The position numbers and the translations under genes are program-made. A stretch of 64,000 bases of DNA from positions 496,001 through 560,000 of the forward strand of contig NZ_NEGB01000001.1 of NCBI RefSeq assembly GCF_002135235.1. The letters run 5' to 3'. Source of the stretch: Acinetobacter silvestris. Its GTDB lineage: Bacteria > Pseudomonadota > Gammaproteobacteria > Pseudomonadales > Moraxellaceae. Below are positions 9,580 to 18,543 of this stretch, one piece after another (the stretch's first letter is position 1; each line of letters starts with the position of its first letter). The notes below the pieces were generated by a model. It was given only the letters and a program-made list of their open reading frames with translations, had not been told where the DNA came from and did not search any database.

Positions 9580-9789
9580 TTATTGTTGAACAATAGCATC
9601 TCTCAATCGCTGCGGTATTTCTGACTCATCTTGAATATCTTTTATCACAGCCTGTCCAACAATGACATCTACCCCATTAAAGGTCATCGTCGGTGAACCA
9701 TACAACTCATAACCCTCATTCAGTGCCTTGGTCACGCGCGCACAAAATTGCACATCATCTTGACCAGTTAAATAGCGATATACTTTCAT
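9580..9789 (-). CDS. DUF1737 domain protein
   Basis: 69 residues from the ATG at 9789 (the frame extends 11 codons further upstream). MKVYRYLTGQDDVQFCARVTKALNEGYELYGSPTM is the typical DUF1737 beginning. These are short alpha/beta proteins with no known activity, often abundant in Proteobacteria. I chose the internal start because the domain starts at this methionine. It stands alone between abeM and the ABC1 kinase. Confidence 0.85.
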   Translation of the reverse strand: MKVYRYLTGQDDVQFCARVTKALNEGYELYGSPTMTFNGVDVIVGQAVIKDIQDESEIPQRLRDAIVQQ

Positions 9790-10000
9790 AACAACTTTCT
9801 GCATCACAAATTTAGACAGCAATTTTACTTGTTTTAAACGTCAATGGGTTTTATCCCGCATGAACAATCCGATTTAATTATTAAACATTTTAAAATATTC
9901 AATGATAAACAATATCTTAACAAATTAAAGTAGGCAACGTGTAGATTGTCGCCTATGATCGAAATAGAAAAACTTTAGCCAAGTTTAAGGATCAATACGA

Positions 10001-11299
10001 ATGTCAAAAAATGCGAGTACACCGGGGCGACGTTTTATGAAGCTTGCCAGCATGACGGCCAGTATCGCAACGAAAACGGTATCGAATTCCATTCGTAATT
10101 TTAATGCAGATGAAGAACAAAAAAATGATGCACGCAGTAAACTCTTTCAAGATATTGGTATACAAATTGCCAATACTTTAGGGGAGATGAAAGGTGCGGT
10201 AATGAAGGTGGGGCAAATTGCTTCACAATACAAAGACATCTTCCCCCCTGAAGTCGCTCGAGCCATTGCCAAACTGCAACGTCAAGCTCCGGCTATGCCC
10301 TTCGCGGAAATTAAACATCAAGTCGAAAAAGAACTGGGGAAGCCTTTAACTCAAGCCTTTAAACACTTTGATGAGCAGCCTTTTGCAGCAGCATCCATCG
10401 GACAGGTCCATCTGGCGACACTGCCCGATGACACCCAAGTTGTGGTCAAAGTACAATATCCAGGGGTGGATACCGCCTGTGAAAGTGACTTAAAACAAGT
10501 CCGTTTAGCACTGCGCTTAATGGGTGTATTAAAAGTTGATAAGAAACTACAAGACCGTTTATTTAAAGAAATTCAAGACAGCTTACACGAAGAACTTAAT
10601 TACGAAATTGAAGCACAAAATTTGCAAGTGTTTCGCACTTTCCACCACACCCTAGACAGTAAAATTATTATTCCTCAGGTATATAGTGAATATTCGACCC
10701 GTCGTGTTTTAACTTTAAGTCTTGAAAAAGGTGAAAGTATCGAAACAGCCAGCACTTGGGATTTAAAGATTCGCAATGATATCGGTCGTCGTCTCATTCA
10801 AGCGCTAGGACAGCAAATGTTCTTTCTAAAACGTTTTCATTGTGATCCACACCCCGGCAACTTTGCCTTTAGAGAAGATGGTAGTGTGATTATTTATGAT
10901 TTTGGTGGCGTGAAAACCTTATCTAATGACATCATTACTCATTTTAAAGCTCTCGTTCGGGCAGCACGCAAACAAGATATTGTAAGCATTGAAGAACACC
11001 TAACCACTTTGGATGCACTGGCTGAAAAAGGTAAATTCCCAGATGAACTTTATCATGCATGGTTAGAGGTATTGTTACGTCCACTGACCACAGATTATGA
11101 TTTTGCTGAAAACTCTGCACATCATGATGGCATGAAGTTAGTCAAAAAATCTTTAAAATATTGGGATGTATTTAAACCATCACCCGACACATTAATGGTT
11201 AATCGTACTATTTCAGGGCAATATTGGAATTTAATTCACTTAAAAGTACATGATAATTTAACGGATGTATTTGAAAGTTTGGTCTCTGTTCAAGATTAA
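10001..11299 (+). CDS. ABC1/UbiB-family atypical kinase
   Basis: 432 residues of the AarF/ABC1/UbiB family. Family signatures are present: the KxGQ motif (MKVGQIASQ), the alanine-rich loop AAASIGQVH replacing a glycine-rich loop, the lysine strand VVVKVQYPG, the catalytic HCDPHPGNF and the metal site YDFGG. Unlike UbiB at 55.1 kb it lacks C-terminal membrane helices, so it is probably a soluble or peripheral paralogue. UbiB proteins act as ATPases in ubiquinone synthesis; the role of this second copy is unknown. A clear AAGGA site precedes the ATG, and an intrinsic terminator follows the gene. Confidence 0.88.
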   Translation: MSKNASTPGRRFMKLASMTASIATKTVSNSIRNFNADEEQKNDARSKLFQDIGIQIANTLGEMKGAVMKVGQIASQYKDIFPPEVARAIAKLQRQAPAMPFAEIKHQVEKELGKPLTQAFKHFDEQPFAAASIGQVHLATLPDDTQVVVKVQYPGVDTACESDLKQVRLALRLMGVLKVDKKLQDRLFKEIQDSLHEELNYEIEAQNLQVFRTFHHTLDSKIIIPQVYSEYSTRRVLTLSLEKGESIETASTWDLKIRNDIGRRLIQALGQQMFFLKRFHCDPHPGNFAFREDGSVIIYDFGGVKTLSNDIITHFKALVRAARKQDIVSIEEHLTTLDALAEKGKFPDELYHAWLEVLLRPLTTDYDFAENSAHHDGMKLVKKSLKYWDVFKPSPDTLMVNRTISGQYWNLIHLKVHDNLTDVFESLVSVQD

Positions 11300-11387
11300 A
11301 AAATTTAGCCAGCATTCAGATCAATATGACTTAATCTATTTCGTTAATTTTATTTTAAGTTTCGCGCTATACATTAAAATTACATTT

Positions 11388-11428
11388 GAAGTCTAAGCGC
11401 TTTCCTCCTGCTTAGGCTTCTTTTTTTA
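11388..11428 (+). terminator. Intrinsic terminator after ABC1 kinase
   Basis: GAAGTCTAAGC (11388-11398) pairs with GCTTAGGCTTC (11410-11420) with one G-U pair, followed by seven T. Confidence 0.9.
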
Positions 11429-11444
11429 TGTGCGGATTGAAGCT

Positions 11445-11825
11445 TTATTTTGTATTTAAAATAAATTGAAAAAGATAAAAACCCATCGCTAAACACACCA
11501 CCCCCACAATGACACTCGACGCGGTATATGCTAGCGCAATGGGTAACTGCCCTTGGCGAATCAACTGAAAAGTCTCTAATCCAAAACTTGAAAATGTGGT
11601 AAAGCCGCCTAAAACCCCCACCATAAAAAATAAACGTGTTTCATTCAGCAAAATAGAATAGCATTGGGTCAATGCAAAAAACACTCCTGCTAAGAAACAA
11701 CCGAGTAAATTGACTGACCAGGTTGTCCATGGAAATAGGCTCAGTGGTTGAGTAACGACTAGACCTGCACCGTAACGTAAACACGCACCAATTGCACCGC
11801 CACAAGCGATCAAAAGCCAATTCAT
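11445..11825 (-). CDS. crcB: Fluoride channel CrcB/FluC
   Basis: 126-residue four-helix membrane protein of the Fluc family, a dual-topology dimeric channel that exports fluoride. IACGGAIGACLRYG at the start and GGFTTFSSFGLETFQL in the third helix (the central fluoride-pore motif with its Phe and polar Thr/Ser residues) are diagnostic. GGAGAG lies about 10 bases before the ATG. I looked for a fluoride riboswitch upstream and did not find one. The upstream region does hold one exact DnaA-box 9-mer (11859-11867). Confidence 0.94.
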   Translation of the reverse strand: MNWLLIACGGAIGACLRYGAGLVVTQPLSLFPWTTWSVNLLGCFLAGVFFALTQCYSILLNETRLFFMVGVLGGFTTFSSFGLETFQLIRQGQLPIALAYTASSVIVGVVCLAMGFYLFQFILNTK

Positions 11826-11858
11826 AACCCATTACTCTCCTTGTGTATAAGACTCATC

Positions 11859-11867
11859 TTATCCACA
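11859..11867. promoter_or_regulatory. Single DnaA-box 9-mer
   Basis: TTATCCACA, the exact consensus, upstream of crcB on the plus strand. Single site; may be chance. Confidence 0.3.
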
Positions 11868-12026
11868 GTTTATTTATGATGATCTGCACCAAGTTTAATC
11901 GATATACAATGAATTACTGAGTAAATGCAGTTATACACTCAATAAAAATCTATCCGACTATTTCTAATTTCTGTTCCAAGCATTTTTGGTTATGATGTTT
12001 AGCTAAAATAAACAGGAATTAAACTC

Positions 12027-12359
12027 ATGGTTCAAGAATTATTGAAACAACTTCAATCTGGCACAGCAAAATTTTCAGATGTCATTGCATTCATTGAAGC
12101 ACGTTATCAGCACACACCGACAGCTTTTGCGAACGGTCAGCAACACAATACTGCCACTGAAAATCAAGGTAGTGCTAAAGTTTTTTCTTTTGCTCAATTA
12201 AATCATTTAGACCAACAACAAACTTTAAACTTATTTGCAGAACATTATGCATCTGTACTTGCGACACCTGAAGCAGTCGATCATCAAAACATTCACCAAT
12301 TTATACAAAATGGATGGGATGGAATCAAGTTTGAAGGCTCAGCTTTAACAGCGAAGTAA
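12027..12359 (+). CDS. HopJ-family protein
   Basis: 110 residues matching the HopJ (HopPmaJ) family. An N-terminal helix precedes FSDVIAFIEARYQHTPTAF. Later come QQQTLNLFAEHYASVL and the closing IHQFIQNGWDGIKFEG. The name comes from a Pseudomonas type III effector candidate, but the family is widespread in bacteria without a type III system and its function is unknown. No secretion genes are nearby. A good AGGA site precedes the ATG and a terminator follows. Confidence 0.85.
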   Translation: MVQELLKQLQSGTAKFSDVIAFIEARYQHTPTAFANGQQHNTATENQGSAKVFSFAQLNHLDQQQTLNLFAEHYASVLATPEAVDHQNIHQFIQNGWDGIKFEGSALTAK

Positions 12360-12374
12360 CACTTCACGAATCAT

Positions 12375-12405
12375 AAAAAAGGGATCAAACATGATTCCTT
12401 TTTTA
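12375..12405. terminator. Terminator between hopJ-family gene and GFA gene
   Basis: AAAAAAGGGATCA and TGATTCCTTTTTT form a stem with an AACA loop. A and T tracts on both sides allow termination in both directions. Confidence 0.85.
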
Positions 12406-12427
12406 TTTAAGAAGCATTTATTTAAGA

Positions 12428-12838
12428 TTACGAACGCTCAGCATATTGTGGCAAACCATCACAAATCGTATCCCATTCTGCTTTATAAGCGGTAAAAATA
12501 TGCTGTGTCGGTTTCTGTTGTAAAGGGGTATCTAATGTTCCGATTCTGAGGCGATATGTATCGGGCGTTTCCGTTTTAATACTGATAATCGGTGATGCAC
12601 ACTCACTACAGAAACAACGTTGAGTTGTTGCCGTTGAATGATATTTTTTCAGTAAGTGCTCACCTTGTAGCAATTTAAAATCGGCTTTTTGAATCGGGGC
12701 ATTGGTCGCAAAAGCAGACCCATTGGCTTTACGGCAACGTTGACAATGGCATTCCACAATATCACCGATTTCGCCATGAATTTCATAACGAATACCACCG
12801 CACAAGCAACTTCCTGTATAAAATTTTTCTTGAGCCAT
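12428..12838 (-). CDS. GFA (glutathione-dependent formaldehyde-activating)-like zinc protein
   Basis: 136 residues from the ATG at 12838 (the frame runs 13 codons further upstream). It has the CENP-V/GFA zinc pattern: GSCLCGGIRYE, then ECHCQRCRKANGSAF, then CFCSECASPI. These cysteines bind two zinc ions. GFA enzymes add glutathione to formaldehyde, but most family members of this size are uncharacterised. No formaldehyde dehydrogenase is adjacent, so the substrate is unknown. Confidence 0.85.
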   Translation of the reverse strand: MAQEKFYTGSCLCGGIRYEIHGEIGDIVECHCQRCRKANGSAFATNAPIQKADFKLLQGEHLLKKYHSTATTQRCFCSECASPIISIKTETPDTYRLRIGTLDTPLQQKPTQHIFTAYKAEWDTICDGLPQYAERS

Positions 12839-12913
12839 CACCGTATCTCTTTTATGCGTAGGCCATAAAATTAGCACAATTCAGCTCATTGAATAAAAAT
12901 TAAACTGGCTTTT

Positions 12914-14119
12914 TTAACTTTTATTGACCAAATATTGATGTACGCCCTCACCTGCAGCACGCCCCGTCGCAAAACATGCTGTCAGTAAATATCCACCTGT
13001 GGGCGCATCCCAATCCAACATTTCACCACAACAGAAAATGAATGGATTAGACTTCAATTGCAACTGCTCTGTGAGTACTTCCGACTTTACTCCACCTGCA
13101 CAACTAATCGCCTCTTCAATCGGGCGAAAACCATCTAAAGTTATCCTGAGATTCTTAATCTGTTGGGCTAAACGTTCAGATAGATTCCAAATCGACTTAT
13201 CGACCAACTCACGGACTAAATTGGCTTTCACATGATCCAGCCCAGCTTTACGCCAGACATTACTCAATGATTGTTTTTTTGAAGGTTGTAATTTTTTCGC
13301 CAGTTGTTCAATACTTTGATCTGGCAACAAGTCTAAATATAATTGCATCGGTTGTTGATTTTTAATTTGTTCCCGCAATGCTCGACCTTGTTTATAAATT
13401 AGACCACTTTCCAAACCATAATGGCTAATCACAATATCGCCCGCAGTTTTATGCAAGGGATTCACCCAAGCTTCGACTCGTTTTAACGGCTCACCAAAGA
13501 GTGGCTGCATAAATTGAGACCAAGCTCGTTCAACACCCGCATTACTGGCTTGAAATGGTTCAATTTCAGTCTGACTAAGCCAGCGCTGCCATGCGCCATC
13601 ACTGCCTAATTTTGACCAAGATACTGCGCCACAAGCTAAAATGATGGCATCAAAATTTTGCTCATATTCTAAACTTTGGGCTAAATCTTTAATCTTCAAG
13701 GTTTGATTGTTTAAATCTAAAATTTGATGCCGATAATGAAATTGAACGTGTTGTTCCAAAAGACGTTTTAACCAAGCTCGAAGTAATGGGGCTGCTTTCA
13801 TTTCAACTGGAAAAATACGACCAGAACTGCCTACATAAGAGTTAATACCTAAACCCTGCATCCAATTTTGAACCCAGTGAGCATCCCATTTTTTAATCCA
13901 CGGTGCTAACCATTCCACTTGATCATAACGTTGTATAAATTGCTGAATCGGCTCTGCATGTGAAATATTTAAGCCTGTTTTCCCTGCCATTAAAAATTTA
14001 CGTGCTGCTGATGGCTTCTGCTCAAACACATGTACGTCATAATTCAACTGACTGAGTACTTCTGCTGCCATCAATCCCGCAGGGCCAGCACCAATAATGG
14101 CAATGCTTTTATTCGGCAT
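12914..14119 (-). CDS. TIGR03862-type NAD(P)/FAD-dependent flavoprotein (HI0933-like)
   Basis: 401-residue flavoprotein. The N-terminus SIAIIGAGPAGLMAAEVLSQL is an FAD-binding Rossmann motif, followed by FEQKPSAARKFLMAGKTGLNISH, the HI0933/YhiN family signature. Near the C-terminus are CAGGVKSEVL and FCCGEMLDWDAPTGGYLLTACFATGRAAGE, the second FAD-binding element. Substrate unknown. Its start overlaps the end of the TrmB-like gene by 11 bases, which suggests translational coupling and an operon. Confidence 0.9.
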   Translation of the reverse strand: MPNKSIAIIGAGPAGLMAAEVLSQLNYDVHVFEQKPSAARKFLMAGKTGLNISHAEPIQQFIQRYDQVEWLAPWIKKWDAHWVQNWMQGLGINSYVGSSGRIFPVEMKAAPLLRAWLKRLLEQHVQFHYRHQILDLNNQTLKIKDLAQSLEYEQNFDAIILACGAVSWSKLGSDGAWQRWLSQTEIEPFQASNAGVERAWSQFMQPLFGEPLKRVEAWVNPLHKTAGDIVISHYGLESGLIYKQGRALREQIKNQQPMQLYLDLLPDQSIEQLAKKLQPSKKQSLSNVWRKAGLDHVKANLVRELVDKSIWNLSERLAQQIKNLRITLDGFRPIEEAISCAGGVKSEVLTEQLQLKSNPFIFCCGEMLDWDAPTGGYLLTACFATGRAAGEGVHQYLVNKS

Positions 14120-14771
14120 TCACATTCTCTACCATTTTTTCAACACTCAAGTTTTGCCCCTGTAATGGCTGAAACTCATCAAACCGAGTCTTATAATATT
14201 CAGGCTTAGTAATGATTAATTGCTGGCACAACTCACCGCGCTCTAAATATTTAATTTCAAAATGGGTTCGTGCTGAATCTTGCTCAATCACTTGTTTTTC
14301 GAAAGGTAAATTCCAAACTTCTTTCAGTTGTTGTTCTGCTTCAGTAATATATTCAGGGATGTTACTCGCTAAAGTAATGCTGCCATTGACCTGTAATCGT
14401 GAGACTAAAAATTCAAAAAAAGGCATATTCAACCAACGTTGCGCTGAATTATGCGGTTCAGGATTTGGGTATAAAATAAAAAATTGTTGTACCTGATGCG
14501 GATATAACGCATGTACGACCCACGGTAAAGCATCAACATGCAATGTGGTTAAATTCTGTTGCCCTTCAATTTGATGTTGTTTTTGCATAGCCAAAAACTT
14601 TTCACGGGTTCGCTCAACCGCAATCAAATTAAATTGCGGGTTTTGCCCTGAAAATAATAACGCGTGTTTCCCTTTTCCTGCGCCTATTTCAACACATACT
14701 GGCTTATTCTCAATCGGTTGGAAATCACGGGGAGCATGCATACGCTGTGCTTGAAATTGACGAATTGGCAT
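14109..14771 (-). CDS. Divergent TrmB-like SAM-dependent methyltransferase
   Basis: 220 residues. VCVEIGAGKGKHALLFSGQNP is SAM motif I, VERTREKFL follows like TrmB, and the closing RTHFEIKYLERGE resembles the T-x-F/Y-E element of tRNA guanine-N7 methyltransferases. However, the TrmB hallmark P-D-P-W-P-K-x-R-H-x-K-R-R is replaced by YPNPEPHNSAQRWLNMPFF, which lacks the tryptophan and most basic residues. It may be a paralogue with altered RNA or other substrate rather than the canonical G46 enzyme. It is the first gene of a two-gene operon with the flavoprotein. Confidence 0.75.
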   Translation of the reverse strand: MPIRQFQAQRMHAPRDFQPIENKPVCVEIGAGKGKHALLFSGQNPQFNLIAVERTREKFLAMQKQHQIEGQQNLTTLHVDALPWVVHALYPHQVQQFFILYPNPEPHNSAQRWLNMPFFEFLVSRLQVNGSITLASNIPEYITEAEQQLKEVWNLPFEKQVIEQDSARTHFEIKYLERGELCQQLIITKPEYYKTRFDEFQPLQGQNLSVEKMVENVNAE

Positions 14772-14861
14772 AATCAGATCAAACTAGTAAAAATCTACAC
14801 AAGTCTATCAACTCTTGACGGGCTTTCCTATTTTTTGAATTCTATTTTGAGGATATTCCGC

Positions 14862-15041
14862 ATGCCACGTACTTTTCCATGTCCAAGATGTGGGCAACCA
14901 ACCACATGGGAAAATAATGAATTTCGACCATTTTGTTCAGAACGTTGTAAATTGATCGATTTAGGCGCTTGGGCAAATGACGACTATAAACTCCCGACAC
15001 AAGATGCTCCACAAGCGGATACCAGTGAATATGATGATTAA
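14862..15041 (+). CDS. yacG: DNA gyrase inhibitor YacG
   Basis: 59 residues from the ATG at 14862, preceded by GAGGA at 8-base spacing; the open frame extends much further upstream without sense. FPCPRCGQPTTW and RPFCSERCKLIDLGAWAND contain the four zinc-binding cysteines and the IDLGxWA signature of YacG. The protein binds the GyrB C-terminal region and inhibits gyrase in E. coli. The acidic tail is typical. It is divergent from the TrmB-like gene. Confidence 0.95.
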   Translation: MPRTFPCPRCGQPTTWENNEFRPFCSERCKLIDLGAWANDDYKLPTQDAPQADTSEYDD

Positions 15042-15434
15042 ACTTCAATGATGATTTAAAAAAAATTACCTAATGAAAACAACAGACCATAAAGCATTAC
15101 ATTGCCACCATATTATGGAATTAATCTGCCCATCATACTGAGTTCAGTTCAACCACTCATAAAATGATGAGGCAGTTATGCTAAATTTAACTGTTATGCT
15201 CTTTAAGCTTAATATTTCTCTATTTAGATTTTAAAACTTTTTACTCAAAACCTTATTCTCATTACAGTGATCGAATAACTTTATCTCTTAAATTAATAAT
15301 ATTTATCGTAGTTTTTGGAAATAATCCAACGTCATTCATCATTTTTTAGGAAAAGGCTCATTATTATTTGGATAGAAAAAAGTTTCATCCTTCATTCATT
15401 CTCTTGTAAAAGAACCGACATTAATAAGAAGATC
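15042..15434. other. Gene-free stretch
   Basis: About 390 AT-rich bases between yacG and the frameshifted ORF. I see no convincing ORF, RNA or strong hairpin. It probably holds the promoter of the downstream small ORF. Confidence 0.5.
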
Positions 15435-15628
15435 ATGACTATGATTAGCTACAAAACACTCATTTTAATCACCGCAATTTTTTTCTACTGAGCCTGAGTT
15501 TTGCTGGATTCGGTTTCTATACTGCGGACTATTCACTACTGAGCATTGCAATTTTATTTGCAATCGCTGGATTGCTTTTCAAATCAGAAATGAAAGGGCG
15601 ATTACACAACCCTTTCCTTAGAAAATAA
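15435..15628 (+). pseudogene. Two-helix membrane ORF interrupted by a frameshift in a T tract
   Basis: The ATG at 15435 opens MTMISYKTLILITAIFFY, which stops at once after a run of seven T (15478-15484). If one extra T is supplied, the frame continues as LLSLSFAGFGFYTADY then SLLSIAILFAIAGLLFKSEMKGRLHNPFLRK to the TAA at 15626-15628. This gives one clean protein of 64 residues with two hydrophobic helices and a basic tail. The join between helix halves is natural, so this looks like a real gene with a one-base deletion, a slippage-regulated gene, or a sequencing error in the homopolymer. Family unknown. Confidence 0.6.
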
Positions 15629-15651
15629 ATTGATCATCGACCTACTTTCAA

Positions 15652-16296
15652 CTAACCCGCTTTACCCGCAACAAATGGATTAAATTGCTTTTCATAACCA
15701 ATGGTGCTCATCGGGCCATGTCCAGAAATAAATTGCGTTTCATCCGGTAAACTGAAGCATTCTCGTCGAATGGACTCGATAAGTTGCTCATGATTTCCTC
15801 TTGGAAAATCCGTTCGCCCAATTGACCCTTTAAACAGTACATCTCCCGTCCAAAGTACGCCATATTTTTGATTATAAAAAATGACATGACCAGGTGTATG
15901 ACCGGGTGCAAAACGTACTTCAAATTCCTCTTCGCCTAATTTCAAGACTTCCCCACCTTCTAACCATTGATCAACTTTGACCTGTTCAGGAATTGGAAAT
16001 CCATAACGCGCAGAAACTTCTTGAATCATCTCCAACCAGAATTGATCTTCTTTATGCGGTCCAATGACTGGAACTTTCAACTCTCTCGCTAAAGCACCAA
16101 CCGCCCCTGCATGATCTAAATGTCCATGGGTCAGCCAGAGTGCTTTTACAGTTAAACCAAGTTCTTCAACTTCTTTCTTTAACTTTTCAGGTTCACCACC
16201 TGCATCAATTAAAACTGCCTCTTTGCTTTCCGAATCCCAAACAATCGAACAGTTTTGAGCAAATGCGGTCACGGGAACAATTTTTACTTGTAACAT
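15652..16296 (-). CDS. MBL-fold hydrolase (glyoxalase II-like)
   Basis: 214-residue metallo-beta-lactamase fold protein. The metal motif THGHLDHAG (H-x-H-x-D-H), later GHTPGH and TGDVLF, and the terminal ISGHGP give the expected ligand set of two metals. The size matches YcbL-type glyoxalase II-like hydrolases, which cleave S-lactoylglutathione or similar thioesters. Exact substrate not determined. It follows hemH by 15 bases on the same strand with its own GAGGAA site, so the two are probably co-transcribed. Confidence 0.9.
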   Translation of the reverse strand: MLQVKIVPVTAFAQNCSIVWDSESKEAVLIDAGGEPEKLKKEVEELGLTVKALWLTHGHLDHAGAVGALARELKVPVIGPHKEDQFWLEMIQEVSARYGFPIPEQVKVDQWLEGGEVLKLGEEEFEVRFAPGHTPGHVIFYNQKYGVLWTGDVLFKGSIGRTDFPRGNHEQLIESIRRECFSLPDETQFISGHGPMSTIGYEKQFNPFVAGKAG

Positions 16297-16311
16297 GTTA
16301 TTTCCTCAAAC

Positions 16312-17328
16312 TTACGCTTCGTTTGCTAGCGTAATTTTCAATGCATCTAATTGTGATTGCACCAATTTAGCCAAGAGTTGAATGTGATCATCTCGATTAT
16401 TCAAAGCCGGAATATAGGCATAACTTTGCCCACCTGCATTTAAAAATAATGCTGAATTCTGGATCGCCAATTCTTCTAAAGTTTCCAAACAATCTGCTGA
16501 AAAAGCAGGACTCATAATTTGTACAGAGCGCACACCTTGCTCAGCCCAATCTTTCAAAATTTGGTCGGTATAAGGTTTAACCCATTCTTGCTTTCCAAAG
16601 CGCGATTGAAAGCTTATCGCCCATTGGTCTTCTTTTAATTGTAAGGCTGTTGCCACTTTTTGTGCCGTGATATGACAACGATCAGCATAAGGATCACCTT
16701 TATCTGCATAAGGTTGTGGAATACCATGAAAAGACATCAGTAATTTTTCAGCTTGACCATGGACTAATTGATATTCTTTGACACTATTCACCAAAGCCTG
16801 AATAAATAATGGGTGTTGATAATAATCTCGAATGATACTTAGACCTGGTAAATTACGCTGTTGCAGCGTCCATTTTGCTAAAGCATCATAAAGTGGTGCG
16901 GTAGACGTGGCTGAAAATTGCGGAAATAATGGCAATAAGATAACATGATCATAATGTATCTGTTGTGCTTGTTCTAAAACCTGATCAATCCCTGGATTGC
17001 CATACGTCATCGCCGGAACAATATGAAGATCAAATTCAGCATTTTTAGACTTCAGCTGGAAAGCAATCTGCTGCACCTGTTGCTTTAAAATTTGTCGCAT
17101 GGGTGAATCTTCTGACCAAATTTGGGCATACGCTTTCGTCACATGCTGAGGTCGAAAAGGTAAGACAAACCCATACAGAATAATTTTCCAAAGCAATTTT
17201 GGAATTTCAATAACGCGCTGATCAGATAAAAATTGGGCTAAAAAACGGCGTACCGCTGTAACAGTTGGTTCATCTGGCGTACCTAAGTTCGCAACAATCA
17301 CCAAGACTTTGGGTTTGGAGCAAGACAT
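16312..17328 (-). CDS. hemH: Ferrochelatase HemH
   Basis: 338 residues. It inserts ferrous iron into protoporphyrin IX, the last step of haem synthesis. [34 protein letters not shown] is the family start. [28 protein letters not shown] carries the conserved catalytic histidine, and [19 protein letters not shown] and [15 protein letters not shown] (with the conserved Glu pair) follow. It is probably the first gene of an operon with the MBL hydrolase. Another haem-related gene, hemW, lies 9 kb away. Confidence 0.96.
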   Translation of the reverse strand: MSCSKPKVLVIVANLGTPDEPTVTAVRRFLAQFLSDQRVIEIPKLLWKIILYGFVLPFRPQHVTKAYAQIWSEDSPMRQILKQQVQQIAFQLKSKNAEFDLHIVPAMTYGNPGIDQVLEQAQQIHYDHVILLPLFPQFSATSTAPLYDALAKWTLQQRNLPGLSIIRDYYQHPLFIQALVNSVKEYQLVHGQAEKLLMSFHGIPQPYADKGDPYADRCHITAQKVATALQLKEDQWAISFQSRFGKQEWVKPYTDQILKDWAEQGVRSVQIMSPAFSADCLETLEELAIQNSALFLNAGGQSYAYIPALNNRDDHIQLLAKLVQSQLDALKITLANEA

Positions 17329-17414
17329 GAATTCACAGCAACCTTAATACATCTCATGTAGTGATAGTACTTTATCTCAACAGTGAAACAAAATATCTGC
17401 ATGAAATTTTATGT

Positions 17415-18431
17415 TTAGATGCTTATGTTACGTCTTCCAATCAACTGAGTTACTTCAATCGATTTTAAGCCTTTTTCGGTCATTTTCCACATCATACGCT
17501 GCCGATCATCTCGTCCAACGGGAAGGATCCATTCATTATTACGCATTTGTTGCTTAATGGTATGGAGTGCACGAATATTAATCTGTGCTCGTGCAACCGC
17601 ATGTGCTCTCGGCATGAGCAATTGCACATCGGCTAATCCCTTGGCATTTAAATAGTCATTCAATACTTTAGAAAAAAACTCTTCGGGTAATGGCTCTTTA
17701 AAATCTTGAGATAAAATACTCACCAACTCAAGCCATGTTGTCTCTCGGATAGGATTCAGCTCTTTAAAATTCCCATCCTGATAAACATGTATTCGATAAT
17801 CAAAATTAAATACTTCATTAATCGACACCTTAGGCAAAGTTAAAAAAGGATCTGCTTCTTTCTTGCCTTGCTCAATTTTACTACGTACCAACTGAGACTT
17901 TAAGTTGTCAATTTCATCTTGTAAAACTTGGATATTCTGCGGTCGCACCCAGCCTACGACAGGATTACGCTCCAACATTTGTGGCATATAGGAACGAACT
18001 GCAAGTTCTAAATCTCTCAAGGTGCGATAACACACCACTTGTTCAACTTCTTTCTGTAATTGATGCCTAAATTCTTCAAATTTTTCTTTTAGCTCAGGAC
18101 GCTGTTCTTGTAATTCTAAACTTCTCGCTTCAGGGTTTTCATGCATAAAGACAATAATTGGCTTTTGTTTAGTGACTGCATAAATATACTCCAAATGCAT
18201 ATAACCCACGCCCGAAACCGATTGCTCTCCATACTGACTGCCTAAAAGCAACAATACATAATCACAATCATCAATTTGACGACGGGCAAAAGCCGTACTC
18301 AATGGAGTTCTTTGTTCAAGCCCCCACGAAAAAAAACCCATACCAATTAATGTCTGGGAAACCACCATTCTTTCAGGCTGCATTTCTTTGCCTGAAGTCG
18401 TAATAAATACTTGATATCGCTTATCGAGCAT
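17415..18431 (-). CDS. DUF4062 domain protein
   Basis: 338 residues from the ATG at 18431, which has AGG 7 bases upstream; the frame starts 7 codons earlier. The N-terminal 130 residues match DUF4062: YQVFITTSGKEMQPERMVVSQTLIGMGFF, then DCDYVLLLLGSQYG and a YIYAVTKQKPIIVFM strand, a TIR/SLOG-like alpha/beta arrangement. A coiled segment lies near 175-195 (LQDEIDNLKSQLVRSKIEQGKK). The C-terminus (about 285-338) looks like a winged helix. DUF4062 is often the N-terminal domain of signalling or defence ATPases; here no NTPase domain is attached. Function unknown. Confidence 0.78.
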   Translation of the reverse strand: MLDKRYQVFITTSGKEMQPERMVVSQTLIGMGFFSWGLEQRTPLSTAFARRQIDDCDYVLLLLGSQYGEQSVSGVGYMHLEYIYAVTKQKPIIVFMHENPEARSLELQEQRPELKEKFEEFRHQLQKEVEQVVCYRTLRDLELAVRSYMPQMLERNPVVGWVRPQNIQVLQDEIDNLKSQLVRSKIEQGKKEADPFLTLPKVSINEVFNFDYRIHVYQDGNFKELNPIRETTWLELVSILSQDFKEPLPEEFFSKVLNDYLNAKGLADVQLLMPRAHAVARAQINIRALHTIKQQMRNNEWILPVGRDDRQRMMWKMTEKGLKSIEVTQLIGRRNISI

Positions 18432-18543
18432 AGGCAAACCTATTCCATACATATAATTAAAACCATCCCCGAATGGATTTGAGAATTATATGCCCTACAC
18501 TAATCTTAAAAAAATAATATGAAACAATTGTATGCTGCAGCAT

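Noticed and set aside
11826..12026. Fluoride riboswitch before crcB
   Set aside because: The conserved fluoride aptamer sequence is not visible on the crcB strand.
12027..12359. Type III secretion effector
   Set aside because: HopJ is a family name only. No secretion genes or chaperone nearby.
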